Translations under genes and position numbers: made by a program
The notes under the pieces: generated by a model
Database searches by the model: none
What the model saw: only the letters and a program-made list of their open reading frames with translations
Told to the model about the DNA's origin: nothing
Shown here: in pieces, positions 25,126 through 38,054 of the stretch
Position numbering within the stretch: position 1 is the stretch's first letter
Layout: the number at the start of each line of letters is the position of its first letter
Source of the DNA: Beta vulgaris subsp. vulgaris
Taxonomy: Eukaryota; Streptophyta; Magnoliopsida; Caryophyllales; Amaranthaceae
Assembly (NCBI RefSeq): GCF_026745355.1
Contig: NC_079206.1
Coordinates: 3,155,800 to 3,219,799 of the forward strand
Direction: 5' to 3'
Length of the DNA stretch: 64,000 nucleotides

Positions 25126-25417
25126 CTACCTCTGTTCTTTTTCTATTACAACAATTTGTTTGGACACAATTTTTAAGGATTTGGAACAAATGATTAGTTT
25201 AGCATAAAAGTAACTATTTAATTAACTAGAGTAGGAGACAAATCATCCTTAGAAAATAAAAGCAATTTTATAAGGTAAAGTGAGTAATTAATGATTTTTT
25301 TTAATAAGTAAAGTAAGGGCAATTGTCAATTAAAGTTGGTTTTTATACCAAAATTGAAATTGTTGCAATTGATGTGAAACTACCAAAAATAGTAAATATT
25401 GTAATATAAAAAGAACG
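25126..25417 (+). mobile_element. Stowaway-like MITE beside satellite array 1
   Basis: CTACCTCTGTTCTTTTTCTA at the left is mirrored by ATATAAAAAGAAC at the right. TA precedes it. The last few bases of the right terminus (GGAGAAAG in the other copy) are lost here. The same MITE stands at the same junction of array 2 (49261-49560). Confidence 0.8.
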
Positions 25418-25855
25418 CAAATTCCAAATACAAGTTTTTCATATTAAAGTTTGGAAATAAAGGAGAATGGTGGGAGGGATCTTGTGTTTGTAGCACTAGT
25501 ACTACTTCCTCTCATGTTAATAGGAAAATCCCAGTTCCCACCTATTTTTGAATTTGTATTGGTCTCTCCCATGATTCATAATAGGAAGGTTAAAAGAGAA
25601 TAGAGGGAGCAACAAATTAGGCTAATATGTAAAAGATAATTTTTATTAATTTTAAAAATGTTATAAATTTAAATTTTGTTAGAAAATGTCATCATTTAAA
25701 TTTAAGAAAGAATAATCCTAGGGAACAAGACATAATAAGAAATTTTTAATCTTCCGCAGGACTTGTGTAATTTGGCCTCAATATCGTCAATCATATGTGG
25801 TTGCGTGCATGAAAGAGAAACTAACTACATTAAGACATAAATGACTCTTCAATTT

Positions 25856-26405
25856 AAATACGGATTTTTCACTAAATATCCTCGAGTTTTCGTATAATCC
25901 ATCATATACCCTTAGACTTTACTAAATTCACTAAATACTCATGAGCTTTACGCAAATGTATTAGGTGGCTTTAATGACTAACCGCTATTGTCTATTTGTC
26001 TCCAATAGTAAATAAGCCCCTAACCTTCCCTAATTCACCCTCTCTATGTTCTCTAATTAATTATATATAGCTCTTCCTTCCCCCATGATCCTCTTCCCTC
26101 TTCTTTCTATCTCTATCCACCCTATCCACGTCCACCACCTTAGTCACCGAAAATCCCTTTCCAGCCACTAAAAATTCTTCCCTAGCAACATAAACCGTTC
26201 CCACCTACCAAACCCCACACATAGGCACAACCATGGTACAATAGGAGGTTAATTAATGACTAATGGAGTTGAAGATCATTAGTCATTGAGGGCATCTAGT
26301 ACATTTTAGTAAAACTCAAGGGTATTTGATGAATTTTCAAAAATTTGAGCGTATATGTGGTGAATTTCGCAAAAACTAGGGGGTATTTAGTGAATATTCT
26401 GATTT
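25856..26405. mobile_element. Foldback element with long terminal inverted repeats
   Basis: The left arm (AAATACGGATTTTTCACTAAATA, CTCGAGTTTT, AATGACTAACCG) and the reverse complement of the right arm (AAATCAGAATATTCACTAAATA, CCTAGTTTTTG, AATGACTAATGATC) match over roughly 120 bp with gaps. The interior is C/T-rich and non-coding. Long TIRs without a transposase fit a MULE-like or foldback MITE. A truncated relative is at 14399-14727. Confidence 0.75.
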
Positions 26406-27953
26406 ATAAGTAACCAAGAAAATTATAAGTAAATTCCAAAAGTTATAATAACCCTAGTGTACTAATAGGTAACCCATAAGACAAGTAACTCCATAAAGGG
26501 ACATAAGTAACTCCAAAAATTATAAGTAATCCCTACTATGTTAATATGTAAAACCAACCATTATGAGATAAAAACTATAGTATTCTATCCATTTCTTCTT
26601 CTACGACCCCGTTTCTCAACCCTCCCCCCCCCCCCCGACAATGCTACATCTACTCGGTGGGTAGATAATCCACTAGAAATAGAGCATTAAAAAACTATTA
26701 GAGTTAATGAGTTGGATTCCACTATTTATTTATTTCTATTAGTAGTGGGTTGTTGACCCACTGGGTAGATAAAGTTTCCCTACCTAATTGGTATTAGTGA
26801 TAATTTGATACTAATTTCTTATACCTGGAAGTTTATTAAGTTCGATAATTAGCGCTATATATAGTGCGCTTATACAAGCTGGCATTAGGGTAAAATTAAA
26901 GATGGCTTTAAACATGGAAAAGGTGGGTCTCCTTACGTCCTTATTGGCATCGTCTCCCTCATATATGCATGTTGGTTATGAAATGTAAATCAAATGTGGC
27001 TCTTTTTAAACAATTTCATGTCTTGTATGGTTTTAAACTACAGTTGAATTTGCATTATAGTAAAAATAAAATATAGTTCCTTAAAAAAATATATGTAGTT
27101 GGATACTTGGGACTAGTAGATGGTTTTTGGCTACTTAGATTCACATCTTTTGCTTCTATGTTGGTTTGAGAGAGTGCTGAAATTGAATTAAAAGAAAGAA
27201 ATTCTAAAAGTTGAGTTCCGGAATTTCTTCAATACACACGAGTGTATTAGAAAATGAACTTATAATGACGTCCGTGAATACCAAGAAATACTTGGTTTAG
27301 TGATTTGGTTTGGTTTGGTTTGTATCTCACAACCTTGAGTGTTTATGAGTTTTATGTGTTTAATCATGACAAGTAATGGTTTTGCTCAGATGTGTGGATG
27401 GAATCCCTTTTAGCTCATGAAATTATTTTTGGTTATTATAAAAAAGAGGGAGTAAATATTTAGCGTGATGGGACAACCTTCACAAGAAAATCATATAATT
27501 GACAATCTGATAATGGTGGAAGTCTGCAATCAATGCAGACACGATTTCCGGAATTTTAGTAGTGGATGTAGTCAAATTTGCAAAACTATGTCGAAAAGAG
27601 TTTATGGAGAGAAGTGCTTCATTCATTCATTGAAGGTTGATGAGAAGTGCGTCAACAAATTTGAAGATGGTAATGAGAAGTGCATTACATTAGGAAGAGA
27701 AGTGATTCCATGTTAATAAAATGCTCCATGAAAATTAAGAAAAAATTTAAAGGTCCATCATGCAGAAAGAATTACAAACAAGTAAGATTGTGACAAAATG
27801 TTTAATTTTGACTCTCAGAAGTTTTGTAGCAAGGGATTGTGTTGGATTATGCTCCAAAACTAGTCAAATAATTTTCCTAATTAGAACTAGTTACTAATAA
27901 TTAGTTAATAGACTAACAAGTAGTGGTCGACATAATGGTCTATTTAGTGAATA
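26406..27953. other. Intergenic; one small MITE, otherwise nothing recognised
   Basis: AT-rich sequence. A poly-C run lies near 26621-26634 and a MITE at 26642-26772. An 83-codon Cys-containing frame at 27465-27716 has no recognisable domain, homologue or nearby promoter, and I do not call it. Confidence 0.55.
26642..26772. mobile_element. Small MITE with CTACCCA/TGGGTAG ends
   Basis: The left end TCTACTCGGTGGGTAGATAA and the right end ACCCACTGGGTAGATAAAG form inverted repeats around a 130-bp body that includes GTTGGATTCCACTAT. A fragment of the same family is at 2225-2310. Confidence 0.55.
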
Positions 27954-28270
27954 CTCCCTCCGTTTCCTAAAGATCTTCCCTCTTTCCGTTTAAGGGTGTT
28001 TCCAAAAGATCTTCCCTCTTTTGTTTTATTCCTTATTTGGCAAAACAAATTTCCCTATTTACCCTCTCATGTCACTATCATATGGTCCACCATTACATTA
28101 TTAATTCAAGTTTATTCCCTTTCTCTCTCCTACTTTAACCCCTTTTATTTGTTTATTTATCTTAACCCCTTTCTCTCTCCTACTTTACTCACACCATGCC
28201 CCACACAACTTGATTTTCCTTGGTATCTGTAGGAACAGTAAGTGAGAAGATCTTTAGAAAACGAAGGGAG
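27954..28270. mobile_element. Stowaway-like MITE
   Basis: CTCCCTCCGTTTCCTAAAGA is mirrored by TCTTTAGAAAACGAAGGGAG, and TA flanks both ends. The AAAGATCTTCCCTC motif is repeated inside the left arm. Length is 317 bp with no coding. Confidence 0.9.
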
Positions 28271-29597
28271 TATCAAATAGTGAATTACATAGTGGACATG
28301 TTATTAGTAGTGTTTTACATGCCTATTTAAAAGTTGTTTTACTCTGTTATTTATGTATGAAAAATATAAAAGAATAGTCTTTTAAATTCTCACCAAATTT
28401 CGCTTTTTTCTCTTCTAAAAATTCTACCTGTATGGAAAGGTCAACTGAGATTAGGACATGTATGTCAGCTACATTACAAGTTAGTATTTACTATTTAGCA
28501 TCAGGACTCACAATCTAAAAAAGAACCACCACCACAGCAAGGCAGTTTTGTTCTTCCTATTTGAAATCTTTTTTAAAACAAAAAAAAAAACAAAGAGCAT
28601 TTTGAAATGGAGGTAGTAACTAGTAATAGCTAGAAATAAGGCCAACAATATCCAAGAACCACCTTAACACCTAATAAAGGGTTTCACCCCAAAATGAGAG
28701 GCATTATGAACGTGACATTAGTGAAGGAGAATATAGCACACAGCAATTCTCCAATTTAGGTCAACAAGATGTCACTGTTCATCTTAATTTATGAATTAAC
28801 GCAAGTATTGAAGACAATTCTACTGCTAAAACAGCTAACCAGTATCGATAAACCGGCAGATTTTAGCATTCCCCCAGATTATATTCATACTCTGACTTGT
28901 GACTTGTGACATATATTTGAAGTTGTACCGGCACAAGCGAGGGCATGATATAAACTCGGGAATGCTAAACCAGTGCCCAGATTAACCATACAATATCATG
29001 GCTTAGGCATATTCCTCCTAAGTAAGCCATAAACAATTAGGCCACAAGACGGCACACTCAACCAGAGCATAATATACAGATACCATAAGAAAATAACACA
29101 TCAGAACTCATTCCAATGTAATCAACATCATGGTAGTCGTCTCGTCCTGTTCATAGATGTTTGATCAAAATAATTTCAAATGAAGAAGCTAACATTGAAT
29201 TCTTAGCGAGAGTCAATAATCAGGGCATACATTTTAATATACATATATTAATCTACCTATTTGTCTTTGATACAAACTAAAGAGCATGGTAATACCGTCG
29301 TAATTGCAGGACAAAAAAAAGAAAAGAAACAGGGAAGACAACGATCAATCGGGAGAACTACTCTTGGAATATAGTAACCCTTCATCATCTCAGAAATCAC
29401 ATATGTATTAATAAAAATACTGTCATCTAATGTTTAGTATGAAAATATCCATAATTGTTTTCTTTATAAATCCAGACTGCTTGCAAAATCCAGCAAGAGG
29501 TAGTTCTACCCAAGTAATAACATAATACACTGGACAAAACACGCCTACCATGTATATTCTGGCCATCAAAACCTCATACCAGTAACAACATACCACA
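28271..29597. other. Downstream flank of the RTNLB gene
   Basis: No gene recognised. The part next to 29597 should contain the 3' UTR and polyadenylation region of the minus-strand reticulon gene. Confidence 0.6.
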
Positions 29598-31457
29598 TTA
29601 AGCTGCCTTCTTGTCTTTCAACGGACCCCTTGGGATCTTGCTCAATACTTTTGCGTCAAAGACTATATATTGCTTCTTGATCTCAATCATGGCCTTCTCA
29701 GCAAATGCATCTACTTGATCCTCGTATTTCTCATAGAGCACAGGCAAGGTGTGAAGCATAACAAAGCCTATTTAACACATAAGAAATCAAGCAAATGAAA
29801 AAAAGACAAAGATTTAGGATCTGTAAACAGAAATGTGGATAAATAAATAAGTTAGTTTGAGAATAAATAGACATTACATATGTAGAACAAAGTCAAGAAG
29901 TTGCAGCAACTGCCCAAGATTGAGAAAATCCACAAGCCAGCAATAACCTGATCGAGACAAAAGGATTGAAAGTTAATTCCAGACTCGCAATACACTTGTA
30001 TAAGCACTTACAAGGGTGACATGATAGCACATACAGCAAGAAACTTTTTCAGGTCTTTTCCTGATGCAATCTCACGAAGAGATGCAAGGCCTCGATTAAT
30101 TTCATATTTCAAGGCCGATGCAATTTCAAGGACAGGGCCTTCAGGGATCCGTACATCAGGAATCTTAGGGGGAGCCCTGTAAAGAGAGCAAGTGAGTTAG
30201 GTCATACAGAAGAAAAAACTTGAGCTACAGGGCATTGCAATGACATTATCCAGAGCTTACTTGTTGATGAAAGTTGATGCGTTCGACCACAAAAATAGCA
30301 CGGTAATGGTAAGCATTAGAAGATGGCATATCAACGAGAGCAAATGGTACTCAAATATCTCAAACAGAGCCCATACAGCTGTGACAGTCCCAAGAACTGT
30401 AGCCGAAATCTTCTTATCCCTCCACAGAAGTATATCCGCAGCTGCAGCCATATGGAATCAGAATCACAAATGTAAGCAAAAAAAAACCACATAGTGTGAA
30501 TAATATTTATAGGCATGGAACCAAATCTTCAACATCTCCCCAACTTTATTGCAATACAAAAGAAAGCAAGGATGGGAATCTTTAACATGATCTAAAAAGA
30601 TTCATGTTCAAATAACTTTAAAACTTTTGCTTATTATAATTCCTCTAATTGAATCTTTAACATGAATTAAAAAGATTCATGTTCAAATAACTTCCAAGCT
30701 TTTGCTTAATTTAATTTCTTTCAATTGAATCTTTCTGCATCAAACTTTTTTAACTACAGTCATACAACATCAATTTCCAGCTCAAAGAAGCCTTTTATAG
30801 CTATCAAGTATATTAACTTTTTCTTTTTCCAGCTCAAAAAGGCATCAAATTTTCATAATTCTAACAGTACATGTAAGTTTAGTAACATTATCAAGCCTAA
30901 TCACATGAAATTCCTCACTAACCTTGAAAATTCAGCCGTTATCATTACAAAATTTACGATTTCAAGAAAAAAGTTGAATAATCAGATCTACGTAAGAATT
31001 CTCTTTGAAAATCAATTATTTCACTTCTAATTTTGATCTAAATCGCTAAACTCAGTCAAATAAAGTCACATAAATCAAATCATTCCAAATTGATCACAAT
31101 CCAAATGAGATCACTCCGATCTTTACAAAATTACATCAATTAATCATACTGGAAGCTATAAAACAACCGTCATTTTAGACAAATTTTAAAAAAAAAAAAA
31201 ACAGATTCGAACGAATCAAATCAAAATTCAAAGATAGAAATGCAGAAAACAAGAATTTACAAGAAAAACGTACGTTTACCACCACCGAGAACCTTGTGAA
31301 CCGGCTTATCTCTGCCAAAAAGACGATAAATCTTTGATTTCAAAGAAGAAGGTGCAGGTTTATCGTCATCGGAATCAGAAGAAGAATCATGATGATGAAT
31401 TTTATCAGCGATCTTCTCCATTATTGATTCAGCCTTAGGTGCTTCATGCTCCGCCAT
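29598..31457 (-). CDS. Reticulon-like protein B (RTNLB) family
   Basis: There are five exons on the minus strand: 31457-31274, 30441-30261, 30176-30035, 29947-29878 and 29767-29598. They give an uninterrupted 248-residue product. An upstream in-frame ATG at 31514 exists, but the start at 31457 gives the acidic, Ser-rich N-terminus expected for the family (MAEHEAP). Residues about 45-61 ([17 protein letters not shown]) and [11 protein letters not shown] introduce the reticulon homology domain. Two long hydrophobic hairpins follow (about 74-116 and 167-204) around a hydrophilic loop ([13 protein letters not shown]). The C-terminus ends in a Lys-rich tail (GPLKDKKAA). Reticulons wedge into the ER membrane and shape tubules; Arabidopsis RTNLB1/2 relatives also affect receptor trafficking, which I only infer here. 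All intron phases agree and there is no sign of damage. Confidence 0.95.
30576..30726. repeat. Two 75-bp tandem repeats in RTNLB intron 1
   Basis: GAATCTTTAACATGA, AAAAAGATTCATGTTCAAATA and CTTTTGCTTA recur in the same order from 30576 and 30651. A third unit is only begun at 30727. They are intronic and non-coding. Confidence 0.75.
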
Positions 31458-31600
31458 GTCTAAAACCCTAGAAAACTTCGGTTTTCTCTCTCTAACTTTC
31501 TCTGTAACTTTCACCAGACAATTATATTTTCTCTCTCTTCGCGGAATTCTCTCTCTGAGAAATGTACTGCTAGCTCGGCTTTTATTTCGTGAGAAATGAG
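31458..31600 (-). promoter_or_regulatory. RTNLB leader and proximal promoter
   Basis: Upstream of the start, the minus strand shows a GA-rich leader (repeated GAGAGA) and an A/T-rich GAAATAAAAG near 31579-31588 that could act as a TATA-like element. Position and composition are the only evidence. Confidence 0.35.
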
Positions 31601-31684
31601 AATAGCCCCTGAATGAATGATCAGCGTGTGTAAGGACTGAGGAGCCTCTCTATGTCAGTCAGTCGTCCGAACCCAAACCCAAGC

Positions 31685-31765
31685 CAAACCTGTGTCAGTA
31701 AGTCGTTCGAACATGTAACTTATCATTCACAGCATCTCAATCTTAACCATTAGGTCAAGATATCC
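31685..31765 (-). repeat. SINE fragment, same family as 59098-59220
   Basis: On the minus strand, TTGACCTAATGGTTAAGATTG, GAATGATAAGTTACATGTTCGAA reproduces the A-box to B-box region of the 13232 and 59098 elements. No tail is seen, so it is a partial copy near the reticulon promoter. Confidence 0.6.
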
Positions 31766-33302
31766 TTGATCGAGCATATCATCATATATGAGTGTACCAT
31801 GTGCAATGTAAATTCAAAATTCTTTCTTGCTCATTTGAAGCTCTATCTATTGCGTGAATTGTAATTATTGGAGGACTTTAAATAAGTAATGAGCCAAAAA
31901 AAGTTTCGAGCCTACTCATGAATCATGATACACTTGGGGTGTATTTTTTTTTTTTAAAGTGATTAAATTTTGAATGATAGGGCGAATTGGTTAATTTAGT
32001 AATTGGTGATTTTTGTCTGAACAAATAGTAAGAGGAAATGTTAAACACAATTCAAGGTTGCATTCTTGTCTCTTGACTATTGTATAATTATATTCATTGG
32101 ATCTATGTTTATACTCCTACCGTTTCTAGCTTTTTGAATGTAAATGTCTCTTACAAGTTGCAATATATATATAAAAAATATCATCTTGTTAGATTTGTCT
32201 TAAAATATTATTATTTACATGTAATTTTTGAAAATAATTAAAGGCTAAATTCATCCTCGAAAATTATGTACTCCTTACAAAAAAAGAGACCAATGGAGTA
32301 ATCTATTGGAAATTATTTGAGTTTAAGTTTAGAAACTTATTTTTCAAAGTTTAATAGAAGACGTCCTAAATTTATATGCAAAGCTTCAGAGTATACAATA
32401 CTTTCTATCTCAATTAAATTGTAACAGTTTGACTATTACACTATTTATATAATCCTACTTTACTTTATTTTTATACATCTACAATATAAGTCAAGAACTA
32501 GCAAGTATATATCAAAGTGATATAAACATAATTCTAATATATATGGTCAAACCATGAATATTGATCTGACACGATTAAAAATCCTCGACTTATACATTAT
32601 TGTCTGTTGCAACCTTCCTCGAGTGGTTTAACAATCTGATGCAGTTGACGTAGAATTGGATTTAATTTAACTAACTGTAACAAAAGCACTGAAAATTGTT
32701 GCAGCCCGTGCAAATTTTAATCAACAAAACAACCTTCACCTTATTAACTATTTAATTAAAACAAATATTACATATAAGATATTATCAGTCAAAGTTACAA
32801 TTAAGTAATTAAAAATAATTAAAGATATTAATGATTAAAATTATAAATCGATTTGCTAGGCATGGACATAACCCGCTTAAGCACGTAGTGAAGCCTCGTT
32901 GCTTCGGAGTTGAACCTTCGGGACGAAGTATTTTAGTATTCCTAAAGAGGTCAATAGACAAATAATGCATTAATTCCTCTAGGAGTGATTGAACCAAGTA
33001 TATGAATTATGCAGTTTCTAGAGACTACTAGTTACTACGTGCCAAAACTTCAAGAAACGTGACGGCAAGCATGTCTCCTTCAAATATTTGTGGGACAAGA
33101 GTATTTCCCTTCTTCAATTATGAAGTTCTATACATTACTCCTAGTAATTTAGTATTAGTACTATTCTATAAATGGCTGAATCTTTCAAAGTGGAGCAGTT
33201 GAGCCACATTTCTCATCATCAATTTGAGCTAGTATCTTAATTAGTCACTAGATGTATTACACGTTGGCGGATTTTAGCCATGAATCAAGCACCTCATCTG
33301 TA
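31766..33302. other. Intergenic, no gene recognised
   Basis: AT-rich, with short frames only and no conserved product. Confidence 0.55.
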
Positions 33303-33558
33303 CTCCTTCCGTCTCATAATATATTATTTGTTTTTTGTTTATACGATTTTCAAGAGGTAACTTTGACTTTTAATATCTTCAATTATGTATTAATAAAAAA
33401 ATATAAAATGTTGATATTATGAAGTACACGTTGAGATGAATTTTAACAAGATCAGACATGAGTATTTTTTTTATATAATAATAAGAATATTTGGTCAAAG
33501 ATTTTAAATTTTGACCCGCAAAAGATAAAGTAGGTATTATATTATGGAATGGAGGAAG
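33303..33558. mobile_element. Stowaway-like MITE
   Basis: CTCCTTCCGTCTCATAATATA is mirrored by TATATTATGGAATGGAGGAAG, with TA at both flanks. The element is 256 bp and non-coding. The interior TTTAATATCTTCAATTATG motif is shared with the intron-1 MITE at 4888 and with the window end. Confidence 0.88.
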
Positions 33559-34296
33559 TATAAAATATATTTTTGCAATTCACTACATTTAGATACTCCT
33601 AGAGCTTAAAAGCAATGTCATAGAGTTTAAACTTTGATCATAATTCTCAGCAACTGTATATAAAAAAACGTAATCACATGCAATTTTGTTAGATTTAATA
33701 TTTTGAGGAATATTAAGAAAGACAAGCTAACAATCATGCATAGTTAGTTTGAGATTACCTGTTAATATGCAAAGCGTTAATTATTATTGTTGGGGTTACT
33801 TGTTTTATATAGAAATTATTAGAGGTTACTTGTTTTAGAAATTATTAGAGGTTACTTAGACCCTGTTTTTTTAGACTGAGAGACAACTGAACATGAGAGA
33901 GTGTTTGAACTGAACTAAACATGAAAGAGTGACTAGATAAAACTGAACTAAATTGAATTGGAAATAAGTTCAAAAGAAGAGGGCCATATCTTAAAAGTTA
34001 TAAGGCATTACTTATATAAATTGAAGAGGCTATTTGTACTCCCTTCGTTCCTTACTAATTTTCCTTGTTGGAATTTTGACACCATCTAAAATAACATAAA
34101 ATCTTAAGTTTTTTTCAACATTGTAAGAAACTCATAATTATGTGAGATATTATTTCATCCGTCTCAATTATTACTTTAGTAATATCATATTTTTATAATA
34201 TTTACAAGTACATAATTACAGATATTTATAGTCAAAGATGTACATTAGCAAATGTACAAATTAAAATTAGAGACATCAATAAAGAACAAATATATC
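33559..34296. other. Intergenic, no gene recognised
   Basis: AT-rich. Around 33856-33990 a CCTGTTTTTTTAGACTGAGAG stretch resembles the small hAT-like MITE at 47099. Confidence 0.5.
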
Positions 34297-34470
34297 AAGC
34301 AAGGCTTGACTTAGTGGTAAAGATTCGGCCTCATGACTTTAAGGTCATGGGATCAAATCCCACTATGGGCTCCTTGGAGGCGAAATTTTCCTTTACCATC
34401 CCCCTCCCTCTAAGGAGTCTGACCTGCAAATCTGATTGGTTTAACGGATATAATATCTTAATATGATTAG
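34297..34470 (+). mobile_element. tRNA-derived SINE
   Basis: A-box-like TTGACTTAGTGGTAAAG and B-box-like GGGATCAAATCCCACT are spaced as in a tRNA promoter. They are followed by a non-tRNA body (CTCCTTGGAGGCG, CCCCCTCCCTCT). There is no matching acceptor stem, so it is not a functional tRNA gene. Confidence 0.65.
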
Positions 34471-36193
34471 TTTGTCTTTCATACATGCGACCTCGTGATT
34501 CTTTTTTTTTTTTTTTCTTACGGCCAAGTGGTTTGTAGATACGCAACCACACACAGAGAATATTCATTGTCTATTATTAGGAGTAAAAGTTTAAAACTAT
34601 GGTACAAGACTTTATTTTTTTTGTGAAACTATGGTACAAGACTTTAAGTATACAAGTAATTTTCTGATGGTCAGCAGGTTGTTAGAATTTTTTAGTAGAT
34701 GCAGGTTTGTCACGGAAATATAGTGAGCTAAGATTTGCGACTTTCAAGTTACTTACTCGTTAAGGTCTCCACTAAAATGGGATGTTTAAAACTATATTTG
34801 GGCTGAACATTAGCTTGATGACATTTGATGACATGATTTTTCCATTGAAAATATTAGTTTCACATATAGTAGAAAAATGGATAGTTTGGGGTGTAATCCT
34901 AGATTTATTGTTATTGACTTTTTCAGTTTTTTTTTCTACGATCACAATTTTAATTTTAGAGTCTCCTACTTATCTTTTATATCTTGAAACAAAAATACAG
35001 ATGACAAAATGATTACCTCCCTAACTAGTTTTTTTTAAGGGAATCCACCAAAAGGAGATTAAATATATAAATCTTTCGAAGCCAACAACATAATATGTTT
35101 GGGAACATCGTCAGACGCTTGCCTGTTTCCTAGGGTTAGAGGAAGGCAATTCATAAGCAATTATGTTCCCTTTACGCTTTATAAAAAGACATATTACATC
35201 TACAAAACGTCGAACAAAGTTAGAACATCATCAATAATTAATGAAAAACACGACATCCTTTGGAATTTCTCTTAAAAACTAGGGGGTAATGGTATCCACT
35301 ACAGGTTCATCGGGTTCAATTGAATCCATTGTCGATATGGAAAATTCATGCTGAACATTACTACATTACAAGAGAAATAAAAGATAAATTCGATATTTTT
35401 ACATTACAAGAGAAATAAAAGATATATTCGATATTTTGATTCTTGCAACATGAGGAGCTCGCTGGACAGGGAGGTTATTTGTGTCTTCTTCAAATGCATT
35501 TGCCTTGATACATCATGCATGGGATCACTGGTTCGAGTCTGCCTATGTACTGTTTTTGATCTTGTTCTTCTTTTCCCTTTTCTTTCCATATTCTCCTGTC
35601 CTTTTTTGAAATACTTTGATTCCATTCCTCCATCTGCTTGTTCCCCTATTCTTATTCTTCCAGCTTTTCTTTCATTTAATTGCTTTAGTTTGCTTTCTTA
35701 TATAATTTTTTTGTTGTCTAATAACACTCAAAATTTGATATTTTTGAAAAATATTATAAAGAAATAGTCATCATTTATAATGAAATTTCTCTTCGCCCTA
35801 AAATATCTAAACGCATTCCCACCCTTGTATTTTTTGTTATAATTAAAATCTTTGTACTAAGGTATAGGTTTTGATTTTACAAAACTATTCTACTCGTCTT
35901 ACGTCTAAAGTATTCGAACCCACGTGCTGAACTTTCTAGATCTGCCATTGTTCGAAGCACATAAAATAATTGTCTCTCTCACTAGTTGTTAGCAACACTT
36001 AGTTTGGTTATAGAACATGTCCCTTGTGTATTTTCATTTTACAAATACTTATATCTTACACTATTGGTTGATAGTAGAGTGGATTGGATCAACCTCCATG
36101 TTGGGCTAGTAGCCTTGTGATGCATCAAACCTCACTTGGAACGTGCCAAGGAAAAAAACCATGTTGTGTTGGGCTTGTCCATAATTTCTAAAA
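34471..36193. other. Intergenic, no gene recognised
   Basis: A 105-codon frame at 35450 is low-complexity and hydrophobic, without family features. A tRNA-like GGTTCGAGTCTGCC near 35530 may be another SINE trace. Confidence 0.5.
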
Positions 36194-36198
36194 GAGGG

Positions 36199-36632
36199 TG
36201 TTAGTTATGCCTTGAATCCTCAAAAAGGCGAGTCGCGATACAATGCTCCAGTGTCGAGATCCAACCGCGACTCGCAGCGGCCAGCGCGATTCGTTTCCGA
36301 ATCCGATTTTCTTTTAGGGTTTTGTTCAGAGTATATTCTAGGGTTTTTTGTGCGCGGTTCCTTATGTTATAAAAAGACCCTTGTGGTTATTATTTAACAA
36401 TATAGACTTTTAGCCTCTAGTATTTTAGGACTCCTTGTATTATTCTCTCTAGTTTTTTTTCTCCATCATAGTGAAGAAGCTCGAATTCCCCACTTGTGGA
36501 CGTAGGTATATTTTGACCGATCACGTAAATCCTTGTGTTCTCTTATTTATCTTCTTTATTACTTTTCTCGATCTTATTATTTCATTAGTTTGTTCCGCAT
36601 TAATCGAACACTACAACACATGTTTCCTAACA
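36199..36632 (+). repeat. 5' LTR of the gag-only element
   Basis: A 434-bp LTR with perfect TGTTAG...CTAACA ends. It shares GCCTTGAATC, GGCGAGTCGCGA, TTAGGGTTTTGT, ATTTAACAATATA and CATCATAGTGAAGAA with the 3' copy. Confidence 0.88.
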
Positions 36633-36636
36633 AACG

Positions 36637-36650
36637 GGTATCAAGAGCAA
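36637..36650 (+). other. Primer-binding site of the gag-only element
   Basis: GGGTATCAAGAGC lies a few bases inside the 5' LTR. It is a variant of the TGGTATCAGAGC site, complementary to initiator Met-tRNA, that copia elements use. Confidence 0.7.
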
Positions 36651-36693
36651 GGTTTTAAAGTCTTAGGTGTTTATTGACGAGTTTGATTAAATT

Positions 36694-37443
36694 ATGTCAA
36701 TGAAATCCGACATTGAGAAATTCGATAGACAAGTGAATTTTGGCCTGTGGCAACGGAAGATGAAAGCAATGTTGGTTCGAAGTGGTTGTCACAAGGCTCT
36801 TGAAGGTGCATCCAAAAAGCCTTCGGGTATGATGGATGACAAGTGGGGGGGAGATCGATTTGAAGGCTCTCTCGGTAATTCATTTATGTCTATCTAATGA
36901 AGTTTTGAGAGAGGTTGCCAAGGAGACGACTGATGTGGGATCGTGGTTGAAGTTGGAGTCACTTTATATGACGAAGAGCGTGACCAACTGTCTACTACTC
37001 GAATCCAGATTTCATGATCTTAGTCTTGAACAAGGTAAACCGCTTGAGTCTCATCTATTAATTCTTCTCTATTATTACATCGATCTTGAGATGATGATGA
37101 GGATATGGCTATTAGGTTGTTGTGTTCTTTACCGCCTTCATATAAGTATTTTCGAGATACTTTATTGTATGGTAGAGATGATTTGAGTCCGCAGGATGTT
37201 AAGGATGTCTTAACTCAAAGAGATTTAATCGACAATAAGTTGTTTAATAAATCTAATTATCCATCTCAAACTAATGCTTTGGTTGCTAATGTTGGTAAGA
37301 ACTTTAGCAAAAAATATTGTCACGTGAAGGGTCATGCCAAAGCTGACTGTTGGAAATTAAAGAAGAAAAATGGGGAAAAGTCCAATGAGGACCAATCCGC
37401 AAATATTGCCAACGATGTCTTTGGTGATGGTGTTGCACTTTAG
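36694..37443 (+). pseudogene. Copia gag remnant
   Basis: The frame starts MSMKSDIEKFDRQVNFGLWQ. Typical copia gag words follow (WQRKMKAMLV, LCLSNEVLREV, LESLYMTKS, LEQGKPLESH). The frame shifts after a seven-G run near 36842 and again near 37080, then resumes with LLCSLPPSYKYFRDTL and RDDLSPQDV. The C-terminal zinc knuckle is damaged: in KKYCHVKGHAKADCW the first Cys of CX2CX4HX4C is replaced. It cannot make an intact Gag as written. Confidence 0.85.
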
Positions 37444-38054
37444 GGTTATAGGATTTGGAACTGTGGTTTTTACGATCTCTTCATGTTTGATGCCCTTTGA
37501 AATCTCTTGGTGAAACGATAAATTGTGTGGATTTTGCTATGGAGTCTATGATAGATTATTTTTTTTAGTTTGTAATGAAATAGCAATCTTGGTTATGCAT
37601 TAGATTTTGTTCTAGTTATGCTATTTCCTATCTCAAATTTGGTATTTTTGTATTTTGTTAAGTACAATTGCAATTTAGAAATTATTCATGTAATTTGATT
37701 TTCTAGAATTGCTTGAGTTTGTTGTTGAGATGAATAAGTGTTTGAAAAGAGTTTGGTCAATTTGAATAAGCATGTTTGACGTGGGTGATTATTTTATACT
37801 CTCAATCTAGGCCATGTGATGGTTTCGTATACAGAGTTTTGTGTTCAAAGATGCATCAATACACAATTTATAGAAAATGTCCATTCTTGATGCCTAAAGT
37901 GAGTAAGCTTATGGAATTTTTTGTTTAAGGTGGAGGTTATGTGATTTTTGGGTGAGGATCACTTCTTGATTCAAGGTGAAGTTATCTTGTTTGATCGATG
38001 TCAATTCAAGTTGGAGTTATCTTGTTTGATCGATTTCAATTCAATGTGGAGATT

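Noticed and set aside
27465..27716. 83-codon Cys-containing frame as a small secreted protein
   Set aside because: No signal peptide, no family resemblance, no promoter signal; the length is within chance for AT-rich DNA.
31458..31514. Upstream start for the RTNLB protein (19 more residues)
   Set aside because: The extension is basic and unlike the family N-terminus; the ATG at 31457 gives the expected acidic start, so the extra stretch is taken as 5' UTR.
34297..34470. Functional tRNA gene
   Set aside because: A and B boxes are present, but there is no paired acceptor stem or cloverleaf and a non-tRNA body follows, as in a SINE.
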